Assembly: GCA_002205965.3 (NCBI GenBank)
Contig: NADL03000118.1
Location: 1-64,000, forward strand
Reading direction: 5' to 3'
Source of the DNA: Kappaphycus alvarezii
Lineage: Eukaryota > Rhodophyta > Florideophyceae > Gigartinales > Solieriaceae
Length of the DNA stretch: 64,000 bases
This document shows, one piece after another, positions 29,901 through 42,612 of the stretch. A program made the position numbers and the translations under genes. The notes beneath the pieces were generated by a model, which saw only the letters and a program-made list of their open reading frames with translations, did no database searches and was not told the DNA's origin. Position 1 is the first letter of the stretch. Every line of letters starts with the position of its first letter.

Positions 29901-32900
29901 GTATTCTGTTTATAGTTAGACGGAGTGAAACATATCTCATGCACTGTTCCAAAATTGTAGCTCCGAAAGAGTATGTACGGGGACAACTCTCGCGTAATCC
30001 CGGTTCGAGAGGCTGTCATGATGCCTCACTTAAGCTGGATTTAATTCTTAGAAACGGCCAACGCCGAGGAGTCCCATCAAGTCGGTCGGCCCCACCAAGG
30101 TCATAAATACTTTCTTGGCGCGAGTAACGTTCGATCGTTGAGTCCCGTATAAATATACTTTCAGTCAATCAGTGTGTATAGAGAGGTTATGGTGATTTCG
30201 AAGCTGCGAAAATCTTCCAGAAAATTTCTTTTCCGGATCGTTTTGGAGAAATCTAAATTCTCAAGGCAAGAATGGAGTCAAATTCGAAACGAAAAAAGTT
30301 TGTCAGCTTTTAGCCATCTAATTGAAATGGAAGAGCGTGCACCTTTGAAAAATAATTACTAGGGCATAGATCCTTCATTCACTTCCACTCTTCGTTATTT
30401 TTCAGTAATTTCCACTGTACCACTTAAGTCGCCTGCAAAAACTCTAATCCGTGATAGTTTGTGAACATTTTCCCTTTGACACCAGTTTTGACCTATCTTC
30501 CGTTTGTATACACCGAGCGCTCTCCAGTTTTCCAGATTTACAGGTTTTCGATTGTGTTTCAATTCAACCTGCCCAGTACCTGCACTTATTTATGTTTCTC
30601 AGATACGTTCCTTTCTGTTTTCCTCGCCTATTTGCGATTACATAAAGCTCAAATATCTCAGACTCCCCTGTTTGCTCCAATATTTTCATATGCAACTCTT
30701 TTCATTTAATTTAACTGTACATTGACATCTTTCGGTTCCTTGCAACCTATGACGCCCAGGTGGCCTTCTATGTGCACCTTTTCGTGTTTCCGCTTGTTTG
30801 TTTATACACGTGACCAAAAGTATTTCCCACACCAAATTCAAATCATCTGTAGGAGAAGGATGAGTTCCAAAAGCTGCAAGGGGGCTATCTAATTGTTTTC
30901 AAGATCCACGAAATATTCGCATTTTCTTTGGGATGCCTCGGGTTTTTACAGACCTACATTATCGTAGTAGATTCTCGAGCTACATCTTTCATCTATTATT
31001 CTCTCATTCCAAATCTCCTTTTTTCCTCTCCCAATTACTACCACTTGAAATAAGTTCAATGTCCCGAATATCACCTGTACCCTTGCCCTATTGTTTCCTT
31101 GAACGGAACGTAGTGCTTCAATCCTCGAAGAACACGGTCATCTATCTATCGTTTCCAAACCAGATACTTCTGCTGATAATTCTTGTTTAACTTAGTATAA
31201 TATCTCATTCCAGGGGTATCTAAACCAAAAACTTGCCCCAGTCCTAGAAAACGAGGTAAACTGCTTGCAAGGATCTCCTAATTGGATTTCCGATAGTATG
31301 TAAAGGTTATTCCCCACTTTCATTTACTAAGAATCGAGCTGATGAGATATATTCGCTAATTTTTTCTAGATGAGCACTTTATTGTCGTTAATGGCCTTAG
31401 TAAAGCGAATCTTACAAATATTTGAGATATAACCCGACAACAAAGAGATATTTAAGTTGCGCAACAATTAAATACTTTCGAAAAATAAATTGCGAAACGA
31501 TAATTTGATTTTTTTCACCGTTTTCTCACCGGTAAAAATTGTGTACAGCCTTGCAGAACCCATCTTCATCAAGACTGCGGAAAAGTCTACTGCAAGTCTG
31601 CTTATTTTCCATCCGGACAATATTACCATCAGAATGGCTGACGCTAATCAACACTAGTATTTACTATGACATAGAATAACTATAAAAATACAGAGTGGAT
31701 ACTATGAAGAGAAAAATGAGAAATTGTCGCACAAAATCAACAGTGTGGGCTCACTATCATTACTTTCCGGTCTGCGAGACCCTTTCCTCTTTATAGACTC
31801 CAGCCTTATGGCCACAGGCCCTAATGATTTCATCTGTATGGTAATTTGCTTCCGAACGAACTCAGATCAGCGCCTCAAGATCCTTTTCAGCCTCATTTAA
31901 AGCTTGTTGCGAGTCCCCCTGAGTTTTGAAAAACTCTCCAGCTTCTCAATTTTCGCTTCAATTGATCCATAAAGACTTTTGAGTAGAGTGCATTCATGAA
32001 ATCGTAAAAATCTGCGCTCGGGGAGTCCCAATCGATTCGTACCTTTGCCAATTTTCTTTGATGATAGCGCTCATTTTTTTATGGATTAACACATATTTTT
32101 AAAATTCTTTAATAGAGCTAGTACAATTAAAGCCTTGAATGAGTGGTAGTTGCAGTTTTTCTACAGTTTTTTTTAAGCTAGTCCGACTTGGCATAGATTG
32201 GAACTACCTTTCACTACTTTAGTTTCACATTTTGGTACAGCAGTAAGTAACTAGATAATTTCAATCTTGTAAGGTTTCTTGCTATTAAAGTCCTCGCTCG
32301 TGTTTTTTAGCCGATCTGCCTCATTTTTAAATGATCTTGATATTATCAAAAGAATCACTAATCTCAGAAAGTTTTACGGGCGACTTGAAACTATGTATTA
32401 ATCATGTCCATTTAGGTACATCAGCCTTCTTAAGAGACAGGTTTTCTACGTCCAGACAAAACGTTGTGAAGTCCAATCCACTAGATCAGAGGCAATTTGC
32501 CTGGGAGTTCACAAAAGTCACACTAATAAGTAGTTTTATCAAAGAGAATCACCTTCCCCAGTCTTCGTAAACCAGGCCTTAAGAGCCCAGCTAGCTCGAA
32601 GCCTCTTTCATATTGCGATTGCAGAGACGTAGAAGAGCTTCTTACCGGCAAGGTGCGACGACTCGAGGGCTTCTATCCCTTTTCTAAGTCCAATTACTGC
32701 CTCAAACCTTTCATGCCTTTTCAGGGTGGTGTGAGGTCCTAGAAGCATTATTTGCCGACGCAAATAAACTATTTATACAGGAAAAATCCAGTAGTTGAAG
32801 GCTTCAAAAGAGCTTTACTGTAACTCCGTTAAGGGCATAAATTCTGTAATATGCGAAAAAAATTGTGAAAAAAAACAAGTTACCCATTTAAAGCAGCACA

Positions 32901-35380
32901 ACTTTCGGTAAACGCAGCATCCAACTATGTACTATCCTTTCCGTTATAAATATTATACAAAAGGTACTTAAAAAAGAACAGGGCTTATCTTGTAAAAGAT
33001 AGTGCAGCAAGAAGTAAAGGGTGCGGAGACAGCACCTGTTTGATTATAAATATTCAGCAGTATTTCTCATTTGACGCTAATTTCGCCCACTAGTAAGTCA
33101 AACACTATGTTCCTCATATGGTTTCGTCCCTTGATCGCCTATTTTGCACTTCTTCGGCTACTAAAGTCATCTGTTACAAAGACTATTGGGCCGCAAATAT
33201 AATTTGGCTTCATTCAGTCGTGATTTACGTTAATAGTCCTTTAGACGAGAGTTTCCTTAAATTGTTGGCCATCTGGCTTCTTTTGCTCCCAAAAACGGTA
33301 ACTTATCTCCAATTATTGACATGAGGACTCTAGTTCCCTTTTCTCGTTCTGCTTCAAGTGAAGCAAGCTCCCGTTGTTGGAACTAGAGGTATAATTTATT
33401 CCTACTTGTCATAGGATCAACACACTTGCCTAGTTCCCTGTTATCATTAACTTTAATTTCGACCCTCTACTTAAATGCAGCTTTTCATATTATTCCGGAC
33501 TTATTATTTGCTGAAACAATCCACGGAATTAGGAAAAGGGGCACAAAGTGGACTCAGAACCGAATTCGGATGCTGGGAGAATCACTATGGTACCCAATTG
33601 GTGTTAAAACTGAAGAAAATCGGATCTTACTCAATTGCCAGTGATAATAGGCTGTGCACTTACGACTTGGTCATCCCCTACAACATTCACTATGCATGTC
33701 GTAGAGTAGGTTGAAAGTTAAAAAATCTGAGAGGAATAAATTGGCGAAGATTAGGTTCCCAGAACCAACTATCCTTGAACAGAGGTACTGCAAGCGACAA
33801 AATAGCTACTGAAGAATAGTTTTGGGAACACGAAGAGGTTGATAAAGGATTGATATCAGCAGGATACGATTGGTTATAGGAAGATAGGGTCTAACACTTA
33901 TGCTCAGTCACCAACGCAGTTGAAACACGTCTTAGTTCGGAGGATGACTTTCAAAGTCTCAACTTTTTTTGTCCGTACATGAAGTTTTCAGCGCTTTTTC
34001 GTAGATAAAGCGGTTTCATTAGCTTACCCCAAAGTCTCATTCAAATTTATTAAATACTGTAAAATGCATTAAACGGGATACTTTGGACGACAAAGACTAA
34101 CAGTATATAACATCAGGATAAAAAATTTTCCATTCCGCCAGCCTTAATCCTTGAGATCAGAGCAGAAAAACTACTCTAACATATCTATACATTTAATGCG
34201 ATCCCTTTAAATTCTGATGGACGGCCTATAATGATAAACAGCCTCCTAGGACATATCAATGTCTACCTATCCCTGCTCACGACCCTCAACTCCCGAAACG
34301 TCCTCAAAATAGGAGTCCAATATTACTATCACACCCTCATTCTTCCCTACGTCCTCCACATAAACTCTGCCACTGTTATAAAGAAAAGGCTCCCATACTT
34401 CCACTCAGTCTTCCTAATCTTCTGACCCTTCTACATCCGCCTCAGTCTCTTCCCCCTCCTTCTTCTCCTTTGGCTACCCTTTTTCTTCTGCTCACTATGG
34501 TTTCTCAACAAATTTATTAGTAAATCTCTCCCAAACGGGTTACCAGTCCATCCACCTGATGAATTTTTCATATTCAGCTCACTTATTGGTCCTCAGAGCT
34601 AAGCTAGTGATGGAAAGGTATGCTGTAGTTGTTTCGCCATGGTGTAAGACGTTTGGAGGTGATTCATATTGATAACACACGAAGGAGTGGGCAGGCGGGC
34701 CGATGGAGTGGATTATAGGGTTGTTGCTTCTACTAACTTACTACAATGAGGGGCATCTATTCGATAATTTTCAAGGCCGTGGTGAAATCAAAATATTGCG
34801 AGGAGATACTGCGGCTTTGAATTTGCAGATATTCGGGGCAAAAAAGATCCGTTTGATAGAACAACGCAAATGAAAATGAAAGAGGAGACGGATCACAAAT
34901 CGAAAGGTTTCTCTTTGATATAGGAAGACCAAATTTTCAAAAATAGAATGTAAAATGGATTCTTAACGTGAGAAAAAGTTCATGAATGAAGAGAAATTTT
35001 AGGGATCCTTTTATTTGAAAGAAAGGTTGGACGGCGACTTTCAAGATGAAGAGGTCAGAGATGCATCTCACGATTAAGAAATTGTTAATTTGCAGAGAAG
35101 ACCGATTTTTACCAACCGAATCCAAGTCAATCCATTTAAGAGTGAAGCCACCGAACCAAACAGGACGCTTAGATCTCTGACTTGCACTCACAGATTGACG
35201 AAGTCCCGCCTGAACGTGGGAAAAACATAAATAGAAATTTAAGTGCAGAAAACGAGGGTCTTTTGGTGGTCTCGCCATGCATCAATCCCTTGACAATAAT
35301 AACGTGAATTTTTACTCATCGCCACGTGTCTTTAAGTCGAAAAACCAGCGACTCGTGATAATTTCTCTTTAATTCACATT
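26951..35380. other. AT/pyrimidine-rich, no gene seen
   Basis: Many short frames, none with recognisable protein character. Long T/C-rich stretches (27.2-31.2 kb) may be old transposon sequence; 33760-33850 repeats 20728-20815. No LTR, tRNA or rRNA found. Confidence 0.4.
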
Positions 35381-35501
35381 AAAAGCTGTTATTGTGTCGG
35401 TATACCCTTTTTGAGTTGATGGCGGTTGTCTGGAAAACCACGGGATAGATCGGATATATCTTCCAAGAGTAAAACACCGAAACCTTTTCCCCTGAAAAGC
35501 T
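35381..35501 (+). mobile_element. 107-bp T1 LINE tail, short TSD
   Basis: AAAAGCT at 35381-35387 and 35495-35501 flanks a sense T1 tail: TTTTTGAGTTGATGGCGGTT, then GGATAGATCGGATATATCTT and AACCTTTTCCCCTG. The TSD may be longer with one deletion. Confidence 0.75.
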
Positions 35502-38500
35502 ATTGAAAGCTTAATCAACACTACTCTAAGGAGAGAGCCACGAGATATCACGGCCACGGCTGCGGGATAGACGTTAGGAAAGAGAGAGCTATGCCCTTGT
35601 GCTTGGACTCGACGTAACAAGAGCTGCCTTCTAATCCTGTACGTAGGCATACGCCACGGCGCCGCGTCGTCCCCGCCCAGTGTATTGCAGTTTGATTTCA
35701 TATACAGCCAATGGAATGTTATCTGATTGGCAACACGCGTTTTAGCGACACACAGTAAATATACGTACGCCTCAGGCCATGGCATATTACAGTGAACATC
35801 CTCGATATCCATTTACTTCGTTTTATCTGCCTAAAAGAGTTTATTGTACAAGATGAATCCAGAAAGGCGAGAACGTTTTATGGTACACATACCGTCTCTC
35901 CCCATAGTTAAGGGGAACCCGGGAGGTCATTTATTTTAAAAGATAGACCGGCTGATACTCAATCATCTTGCATGGCAGATTGCATGTACGTTACATTTTG
36001 TGTAATTAACTTTTTATTTTCATTTCTCTATTGCAAACGGAGGGCACAGGGGCTCATTTACATTGAAAGTTAAGCTGGCTGAGAGCAGTCAACTTATATG
36101 ATATGCATGTAAATAAAATGTTAGGGCCGGAGCTGATAGCACTTCACTCTTCCAGTAAGTACAGGTAATTTAAGAAAGAAAATCAAGCCGTATTTCTGCA
36201 ATGATTTTGTGTAGTATTTAAATTTTATCATTAAAGTATGTGTCGCAGACCGGAATGAAATACAATCTTTATTGAAATGGATTTACGGATAATTCTGTGG
36301 TCTTTTGTTTCTATTCCTTTCTATTTTATGAAAACGCTTAATTAATTCAAATCATGTAGTTATAAATGCCCCTACTATTCCTAAAAGATATCCTAATATT
36401 TTTTTTCGTTTTCGATTCCTGGGCACAGTATTTCAAATTTGGATCTACAAAATAATGGAAAGTACGTAAATTTAGATTCTGCCATTTCGTCCGAGTTTTC
36501 ATTTACGAATCGACCCTTTCACTACAAAGCGGCTGTATATATTTTCTTTAGTAAAAAAATATTCAAGGGCATGCATATTTGAGCGGAGATGTCGTTATTG
36601 AGTAAAATTGGGAAAGATGAGCAACGCCAATTAACTGCACCACGCCGCGAAACTCGTTGAAATATTGAGGGCTTGAGAGAAATTTGCTGCTATAGAAAAC
36701 AGATTGTCACAGAAATAGTACAACATTTTTCTATCTCGGCCCTTAGTGATATATTGATAGGTCTCGGAGAATCAAAAAAAGTAGTCGTTCAGGGATTAAT
36801 GAAAGCGTGAATACGAAGATCACGGTAGCAGTAAATAACGGGAGAAGGTACACATTTTTTCTGTCATAATTACTGTTAGTAGCTCTAGCCAACTAGGGGT
36901 ATTCAATATTTAATGTTAATGGTAGGCGAAGATAATTGAAAAGAAAACGACTTTTTAACCAAATGCCACGAATTCACATCGCTGCAATCTGAAAATTGTT
37001 TGTTTCAAACTTGATTAGCGCTTCAGTTTTCTCTAAACTTGAAAGTTCCTCCATCTTGGACTTGAAACTATCCTTTAAAAATTTCAACTCTCTTACAAGA
37101 GCAATTCAATACGCATAAAAAGACTTTGAAATTGTCTTATTAGCTTCTGTGAAACATATTAACAAACTTCAGAATAAATTATAGATAATACTGGGCGTTT
37201 TGCTCATTAAGGGGTACTTTAAACATATTAATCTAATTATACTCCCCTCCATTCCTGACCTCTGTATCAAAGCTGAAATCATTTGTTGGAAAATTCATGT
37301 CTTCGAAAATTCTCACAATACAGAGAAGTTCTCAAGGTCCCGCATCGCTGCTTCAAAAAAAGGGACGAAGAAAATATTCCGAAATACAACAGAAACTCAG
37401 TTTCTGAAATTCCAACTCGATTCAAATAATATTACCATCTCTCTTTTGGCTATCATAATCAGCCTTCCCTTCTAACCTTGAAACATTTGTTCGGAATTTC
37501 ATTATAATGACCTTTCTTCACATCCTGCAGCAGCTTGAGAACCAATTTTTCTCGAATGACTCTGGTTGAAAATTTTTACGTCTTTTGTAACAATCTAGTT
37601 CAACCTGGTTGGCTCTAGGTAGTTCTGGAGGGCTCTGCACGCTTGACAGAAAGGTATGTTTAGCGTGGCAGTATAATTTTTAGTTTTATTTTGCGTATGG
37701 ATTTTTCCAGATGCATTGCTGTATCGCATCTGGATGCTTCCAGATATTTTTCTACAGCAGTTAGGAGCACTTTGGAAACTATGTAGTCAGCATATTTGAT
37801 ATGTTTGAATCCACGCCCATTTAGGGGGGTGAAACTCACTATATAAGGACGGTTATTGCCGAGTAGCGGCACCACGACCAAACCAGCAATTATTCATGAA
37901 TCAAAGTCAAAGATGTCAGTTTATTTTACCTGTCTCCTTTGTCCCAACTGATATTCCGTTTCACTGGTAGCATCGCACAGTTGGCGAAGGTAGTCAGGTT
38001 TTACCACGACTGTGGGCTGAAGTGCCAGTCGTTGGTAAGTCACGACCTGTGGGCTGGAGTGAACGGTGCCTGTAAGTATTCTAGCTCTGCAGGGGGAACT
38101 AGTTAGGCAGGAAGGTATCTTCAATATCTTCGCCTACTTGGTTGTGGTTTTTCTGCGCCGAGTCGCCTAACGTATCCTCAAACAACCCTCTCGACTATTG
38201 GCTGTTAGCCAGGTCGACCGACTGGGACAAGGGATCGAGTAACGCGCTATAGGTTTGATCAGGTAGGAACACCACAATTGGGTAGTGCAGTGATTTAGAA
38301 GTACCTTTCGGTCGACTCGAGATCATTTTTTATAGGGTAAGGACACCGGAAGGTCTTTAAGAAAACACTGGTGTGGATATCCCGAACAGATATTGAGCAC
38401 CGTAACCCTCGAGTGTGGGTTACGAAGAGCTGTGGTTAGCACTCTCTTGCGGAAAGAGGACTTGTCGCCGTGGGACGGCTCCCTACAAGTTTCAAGTGGA

Positions 38501-38545
38501 TTTTAGGATAAGAAAGAAGAGTTCAAGTGTTTAAGAATAAGTTGG
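35502..38545. other. No gene; possible leader or LTR of the next element
   Basis: 35.5-37.6 kb is AT-rich without content I can name. 37.9-38.5 kb is more mixed and directly precedes gag of the 38.5 kb element, so it may hold its LTR and leader, but no second LTR copy is visible to prove it. Near 38.0 kb a phrase (GTGGGCTG) repeats. Confidence 0.35.
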
Positions 38546-38997
38546 TTGAAAATGTCGTTTTTAAAGCCGAATAAGCCGGAGCAGTTCAAGGGCACTAGGG
38601 ATAGGCTCGTTGTGGAAACTTGGTTGTATCAGCTCGAGCAGTACCTAACTCTAGCTCAAATGCAAAATTCAGAACTATCGTTGGATGATGGAGCTAAGCT
38701 AATGTCCGCTACAAGCTTGCTTGCTGGCACAGCTGCAAGTTGGTAGTTCATGAAAGTTGCCAGTAATACAGTTCCTAATTCTTTTGAAAATTTCAAGAAT
38801 CTGGTAAGAGCTGAGTTCATTCCCTCTGATAGTGCTCGACATGCAAGAGACAAGCTAAAGACTCTGCATCAGAAGTATTCTGTTGCTGCTTATCTTTCAG
38901 AGTTTAGAAATGTGGCTCTGAGTATCCCAGGAATTTCAATGGATGAAATGTTAGATAAGTTTGTCTCTGGACTTAAGCCGCAGGTTAGGCTAGAAGT
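38546..38997 (+). pseudogene. Gag N-terminal part, second gypsy lineage
   Basis: Starts MSFLKPNKPEQFKGTRDRLV, then ETWLYQLEQYLTLAQ, one stop at 38744-38746, then NFKNLVRAEFIPSDSARHAR and LKTLHQKYSVAAYLSEFR, ending GLKPQVRLEV at about 38995. This is the retrotransposon gag (capsid) domain of Ty3/gypsy elements, of a different lineage from the 11.5 kb element. It is cut by the inverted RT block. Confidence 0.85.
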
Positions 38998-39740
38998 CAG
39001 TTTTCAACTTTGGCCATGTCTTCAAAATATCGACCTTTTCTGGGTTAACGCGAAGACCATCTTTTCCGACTATGAAGCCCAAGAACTCAATCTCCGTTTT
39101 CAGAAAATCACATTTCTTTGGAGATACATAAAGCTCATGTTCCTTCAGGCGACCTAGTACTATTTCCAGATGATTGAGATGGCTCTCTTCATCCTTGCTG
39201 AATATTAGAAGATCATCAATGTATACGACCATAAAGACATCAATACAATCATAAAAGATACGGTTCATTAACGACTAGAAAGTAGCCGGGGCATTGCATA
39301 AACCAATCGGCATAACAAGGTATTCAAACTGTCCGTACTTCGTATTTACAGTCTTTTCAACATCTTCAGGCTTCACTCGTATCTGATGAAAACCAGTTTT
39401 CAAGTCTAACTTTGAGAAGACTCTTGTGTCACCAAGCCTATCCAACATCTCATCTGATCTAGGCGAGGGCTCATTGTTCCTTTTCGTGATTCGATGAAGT
39501 CCTCTATAATCGACCACACCTCTCAATTTGTCTTTCTCTTGGACGAAGAATAATGGTGATCCATAAGGTGACTTACTCGGTCTTATCTTCTTCTTTTGCA
39601 GCAACTCTTCCACATATTCCTTTGCAGCTTTCAACTCGGCCGGGGAAAACTGAAACAATGGACGATGAGGTGGCTCAGATCCTTTCTAGACCTCAATCTC
39701 ATGATCCACACTTCTTTTTGGTGGTATTCCAGTGGGCAGT
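38998..39740 (-). pseudogene. Inverted RT segment inside gag
   Basis: The minus strand encodes PPHRPLFQFSPAELKAAKEY, VVDYRGLHRITKRN, SKLDLKTGFHQIRVKPEDVE, MPIGLCNAPATF (stop in the motif), then the catalytic VVYIDDLLIFSKDEESHLNH and EIEFLGFIVGKDGLRVNPEK. This is a chromovirus-like RT core, nearly open, opposite in strand to the gag pieces on both sides. Its normal place would be after the protease at about 40.9 kb. Confidence 0.9.
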
Positions 39741-39794
39741 CCTCTAAATGTTGACAGAGCTTTACATGGATCTGGCATATTCTCAAGATTTGGT

Positions 39795-40930
39795 GAACAG
39801 TCGAGTTACGTTCCAATTCAAGCTCCCGTTCTAATGGAGATAGGTAACGTGGAGAGAAGGTACAACAATGGTAAAGTTTGAGGCAGTAATGGTCGATTTG
39901 ATCCGAAGAAAGAGAAGTTGTACAAAGCGAACCGCTGCTTTACATGTCATAAAGTAGGCTGTAGGTCGTGGAAACATGATGACCGGAAGAATAAGATTGC
40001 ATCGAATAATGCTCAAGTTATCGATAGTGACCCGGAAAACTAAGGGGTCCGCCGTAAAGAAAGAACGCTTAGGTTGTACCAAGTATGAGTGACTTTAAAC
40101 GTCGATTTGCAGAGGTTAGGCAATTAAGACAAATTATACAGATTCCAGTGTTGAAAGAAGATATTTGCACTGGTGATAGCTCTGAAGTTGAGGAAAATCA
40201 AAGGGATCGTGTGAAGGAGAGCTCCACGATTAGTTTGGGGTCCAATAATATCGTTTAGTGTCATGATGACAACAACCAGTTCAATGAGGAAGATATTCCA
40301 ATGGAGGAATTGATCTTACTTGATGGTACATTGAATGATGTTAACGTGTCCGTTCTCAAAGACGATGGTTGTAATACAAACGTAGGTATCAAGGGACTTC
40401 GCAGCATGGAACAGAGAAAGGTTTCAATTTAAGAAAGTCAAAGTCATTTTCAATCATTCAAGCAAGAAGTCAGAGTAAGTAGCATCTGAAGTCATCCCAG
40501 AAGTAACATTGAAGATTGGTTCGCATATGTATACATCAAATTGGGTCGTTGCAGATTTTAGATATGATGTGCTTCTTGGAATGCCGTGGCATGTTGCCAA
40601 AAATCCAGATATAGATTATTAAGAACGGGTTGTCAAGGTTGGAGATGATGCTATTCCTATGACTAAAAGTAATACGAGGGAAGTAGGAGAAACAAGCATT
40701 GGAGTTAAGAAATTCCGGAACCTGATTAGAAGAGAGAATCATGGGAGAGATTTCAATGTGTATCAACTTGTTAATGTGAATGAGTTAAAGTTGAATAAGC
40801 CCTCAGCAATCAAAGGTCAAAAGAGTGTTAAACTGGAGAAGCTGTTGTCTCATTTTTAGGATGTCTTCTCTCTTTCAGAGTTCCTGGATGTGTTAAGAAA
40901 AATGCTTCAGTGAGGCCCTTCTTTTAAAAT
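39795..40930 (+). pseudogene. Gag C-terminus and protease, second gypsy lineage
   Basis: Gag resumes with SSYVPIQAPVLMEIGNVERR and a degenerate zinc knuckle (CFTCHKVGCRSWKH). A protease-like stretch follows, with KDDGCNTN where DSGAxxN is expected and DVLLGMPWH near 40570-40600. A pre-RT segment (KLEKLLSHF, stop, DVFSLSEF) comes at about 40830-40880, after which similarity ends. Stops and the altered active site mark it as dead. Confidence 0.75.
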
Positions 40931-41960
40931 GGTTCTCAAGGGTTCTTGATATTTTAATAAACATCACCGCTATTTTTGGTGATGCCTCGCTGCACAGATT
41001 TATTTTGAATATGAATTACAACATCGGAGGAGAAAATTAGCCAAAATTAAGAAGATGACAAAATTAACACTAAATATATTTTTCTGATCTCCTAATTTCA
41101 TCTGCTATCATCTAAAATACAATTTCATAGCTTTATGATGACAGTGAGGTCAGAAATTTTACTTTGACTCTCACTGCTAGTCTAAAAGACTGAATGAAAT
41201 CATTGACTCAATAAAATATACAAAAACATTCTTGAAATAAAGCATAAACAAATTTGTGGTTCATGTCACTACAGTTTCAACAATATTTATTGAGATCAAA
41301 TATTTATAAATTGGGGACATAATACGAGTAAATCTCCAAATACAAATATTGGAAATATTAGTTGTATCCAACCTATAAACTGTACTTTTCGTTTAGATCT
41401 AAAAAGTACAAACATATTTGCGATTTTTTCAGGCGGCGAAATTTTCATTTCTACTTTCGTTCTGTTAATCACAAAAACAGTACAATTTACCGGGTTTCTA
41501 TTTCTATATCCCATAAAATGTAGAATAACCTTTTCAGAGACTTTTCTACGAAATATGAGACATACAATATAATATGTCTCCAAACAGATTACGTGTACTT
41601 CTTGTTACTTTTTCAGTTTAACTTAAGTCGAAAAAGCTCGGAATATGCCAAAGTCTTCATTTCTCAAAAAAATTTTATAAAACTTTTTTTATTCCTATTA
41701 TCAGATTTTGAACAAAACTTCAAATTTTCTTCAATTCATCTATCCTACGGACGGACATGATGGTTTGTTTGGCAAATATTATTTTTGCTAATTTTAATTT
41801 CACATGAATTGTTGGAATAATAGCTGACGTCGATTTCGACTCACGTGAGATTTTCGTGAATGGTACCAGACGCAATGTCGAGGTTTGCCTTGCAGCCTAG
41901 AAGACACTTACGAAGATTCATTGCATCAATAAATTACAGCGACACTCTTTTGCCGAATTG
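40931..41960. other. AT-rich, no gene seen
   Basis: No supported frame or repeat. Confidence 0.4.
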
Positions 41961-42176
41961 ATAAGTTCAAAAGGCCCTGGACATCGCTTCATTGCCCTTC
42001 CACTTTCCACATCGGGGCTGGCACCCGGCTGCTCGGGACTTTGCGAAACAGGTTGCGACCGGCATTGCTGCACGGGCGGCTGTTACGATTGCTCACGCAA
42101 TGCAAACACTGTTCGCTCGTCACGCGGCGAGGCTCGTCCAGAATAACGCCAGTTGTCTGCTGGAAGGGTCTTGATT
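41961..42176 (+). pseudogene. LINE C-terminal fragment
   Basis: GPGHRFIALP, then RGWHPAARDFAKQVATGIAA and ARLVQNNASCLLEG match GGWHPAAFSVVKELARTVAT and SNAACLLAG of the 50.8 kb LINE. The GC-rich fragment is in sense with a stop at about 42172. No tail family is recognisable after it. Confidence 0.75.
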
Positions 42177-42612
42177 GAGTCTTAATGCCGCAACGTGCAA
42201 GTTAGTATGTTCCATGGAACCTCTGTTCTCATGTTATCTCCGTCCCTACGCAAGTTAGGCCTATTCCCTGTTATGTCTAGTTCCACCATGTTCCCCAAAT
42301 CTACTAGTCATCCGTTTCAGTACAATTACAGCGTTGAATTACAGCTTTCATAAGCACATTAACGTTAGCAGAATTTGTCGATCGCCAACAAGGTAGAAAC
42401 CCCTCCCTTAGTGGATGTTGCTTCTTATATGTCGATATCTTCTGTACAATTTAGTACTTAAGTCAATATCGTCAACGGAAAAATGAAATTTTCTGTGGGC
42501 ATCATCTCTCTTTGTCTAAAAGGTCGCATCCCTCTCGAAGAAATTGATTTGCTGGGGCATCCAACTTTGTGTTTGATTGGTGATGGTAAATCTTTACGAA
42601 TTGTACAGTATT
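42177..42612. other. No gene seen
   Basis: Likely 3' flank or UTR of the minus-sense LINE beginning at 42613. No C-rich tail found. Confidence 0.3.

Noticed and set aside
29960-30110. tRNA or rRNA fragment
   Set aside because: GGTTCGAG resembles a B box, but no A box, cloverleaf or recognisable rRNA core follows.
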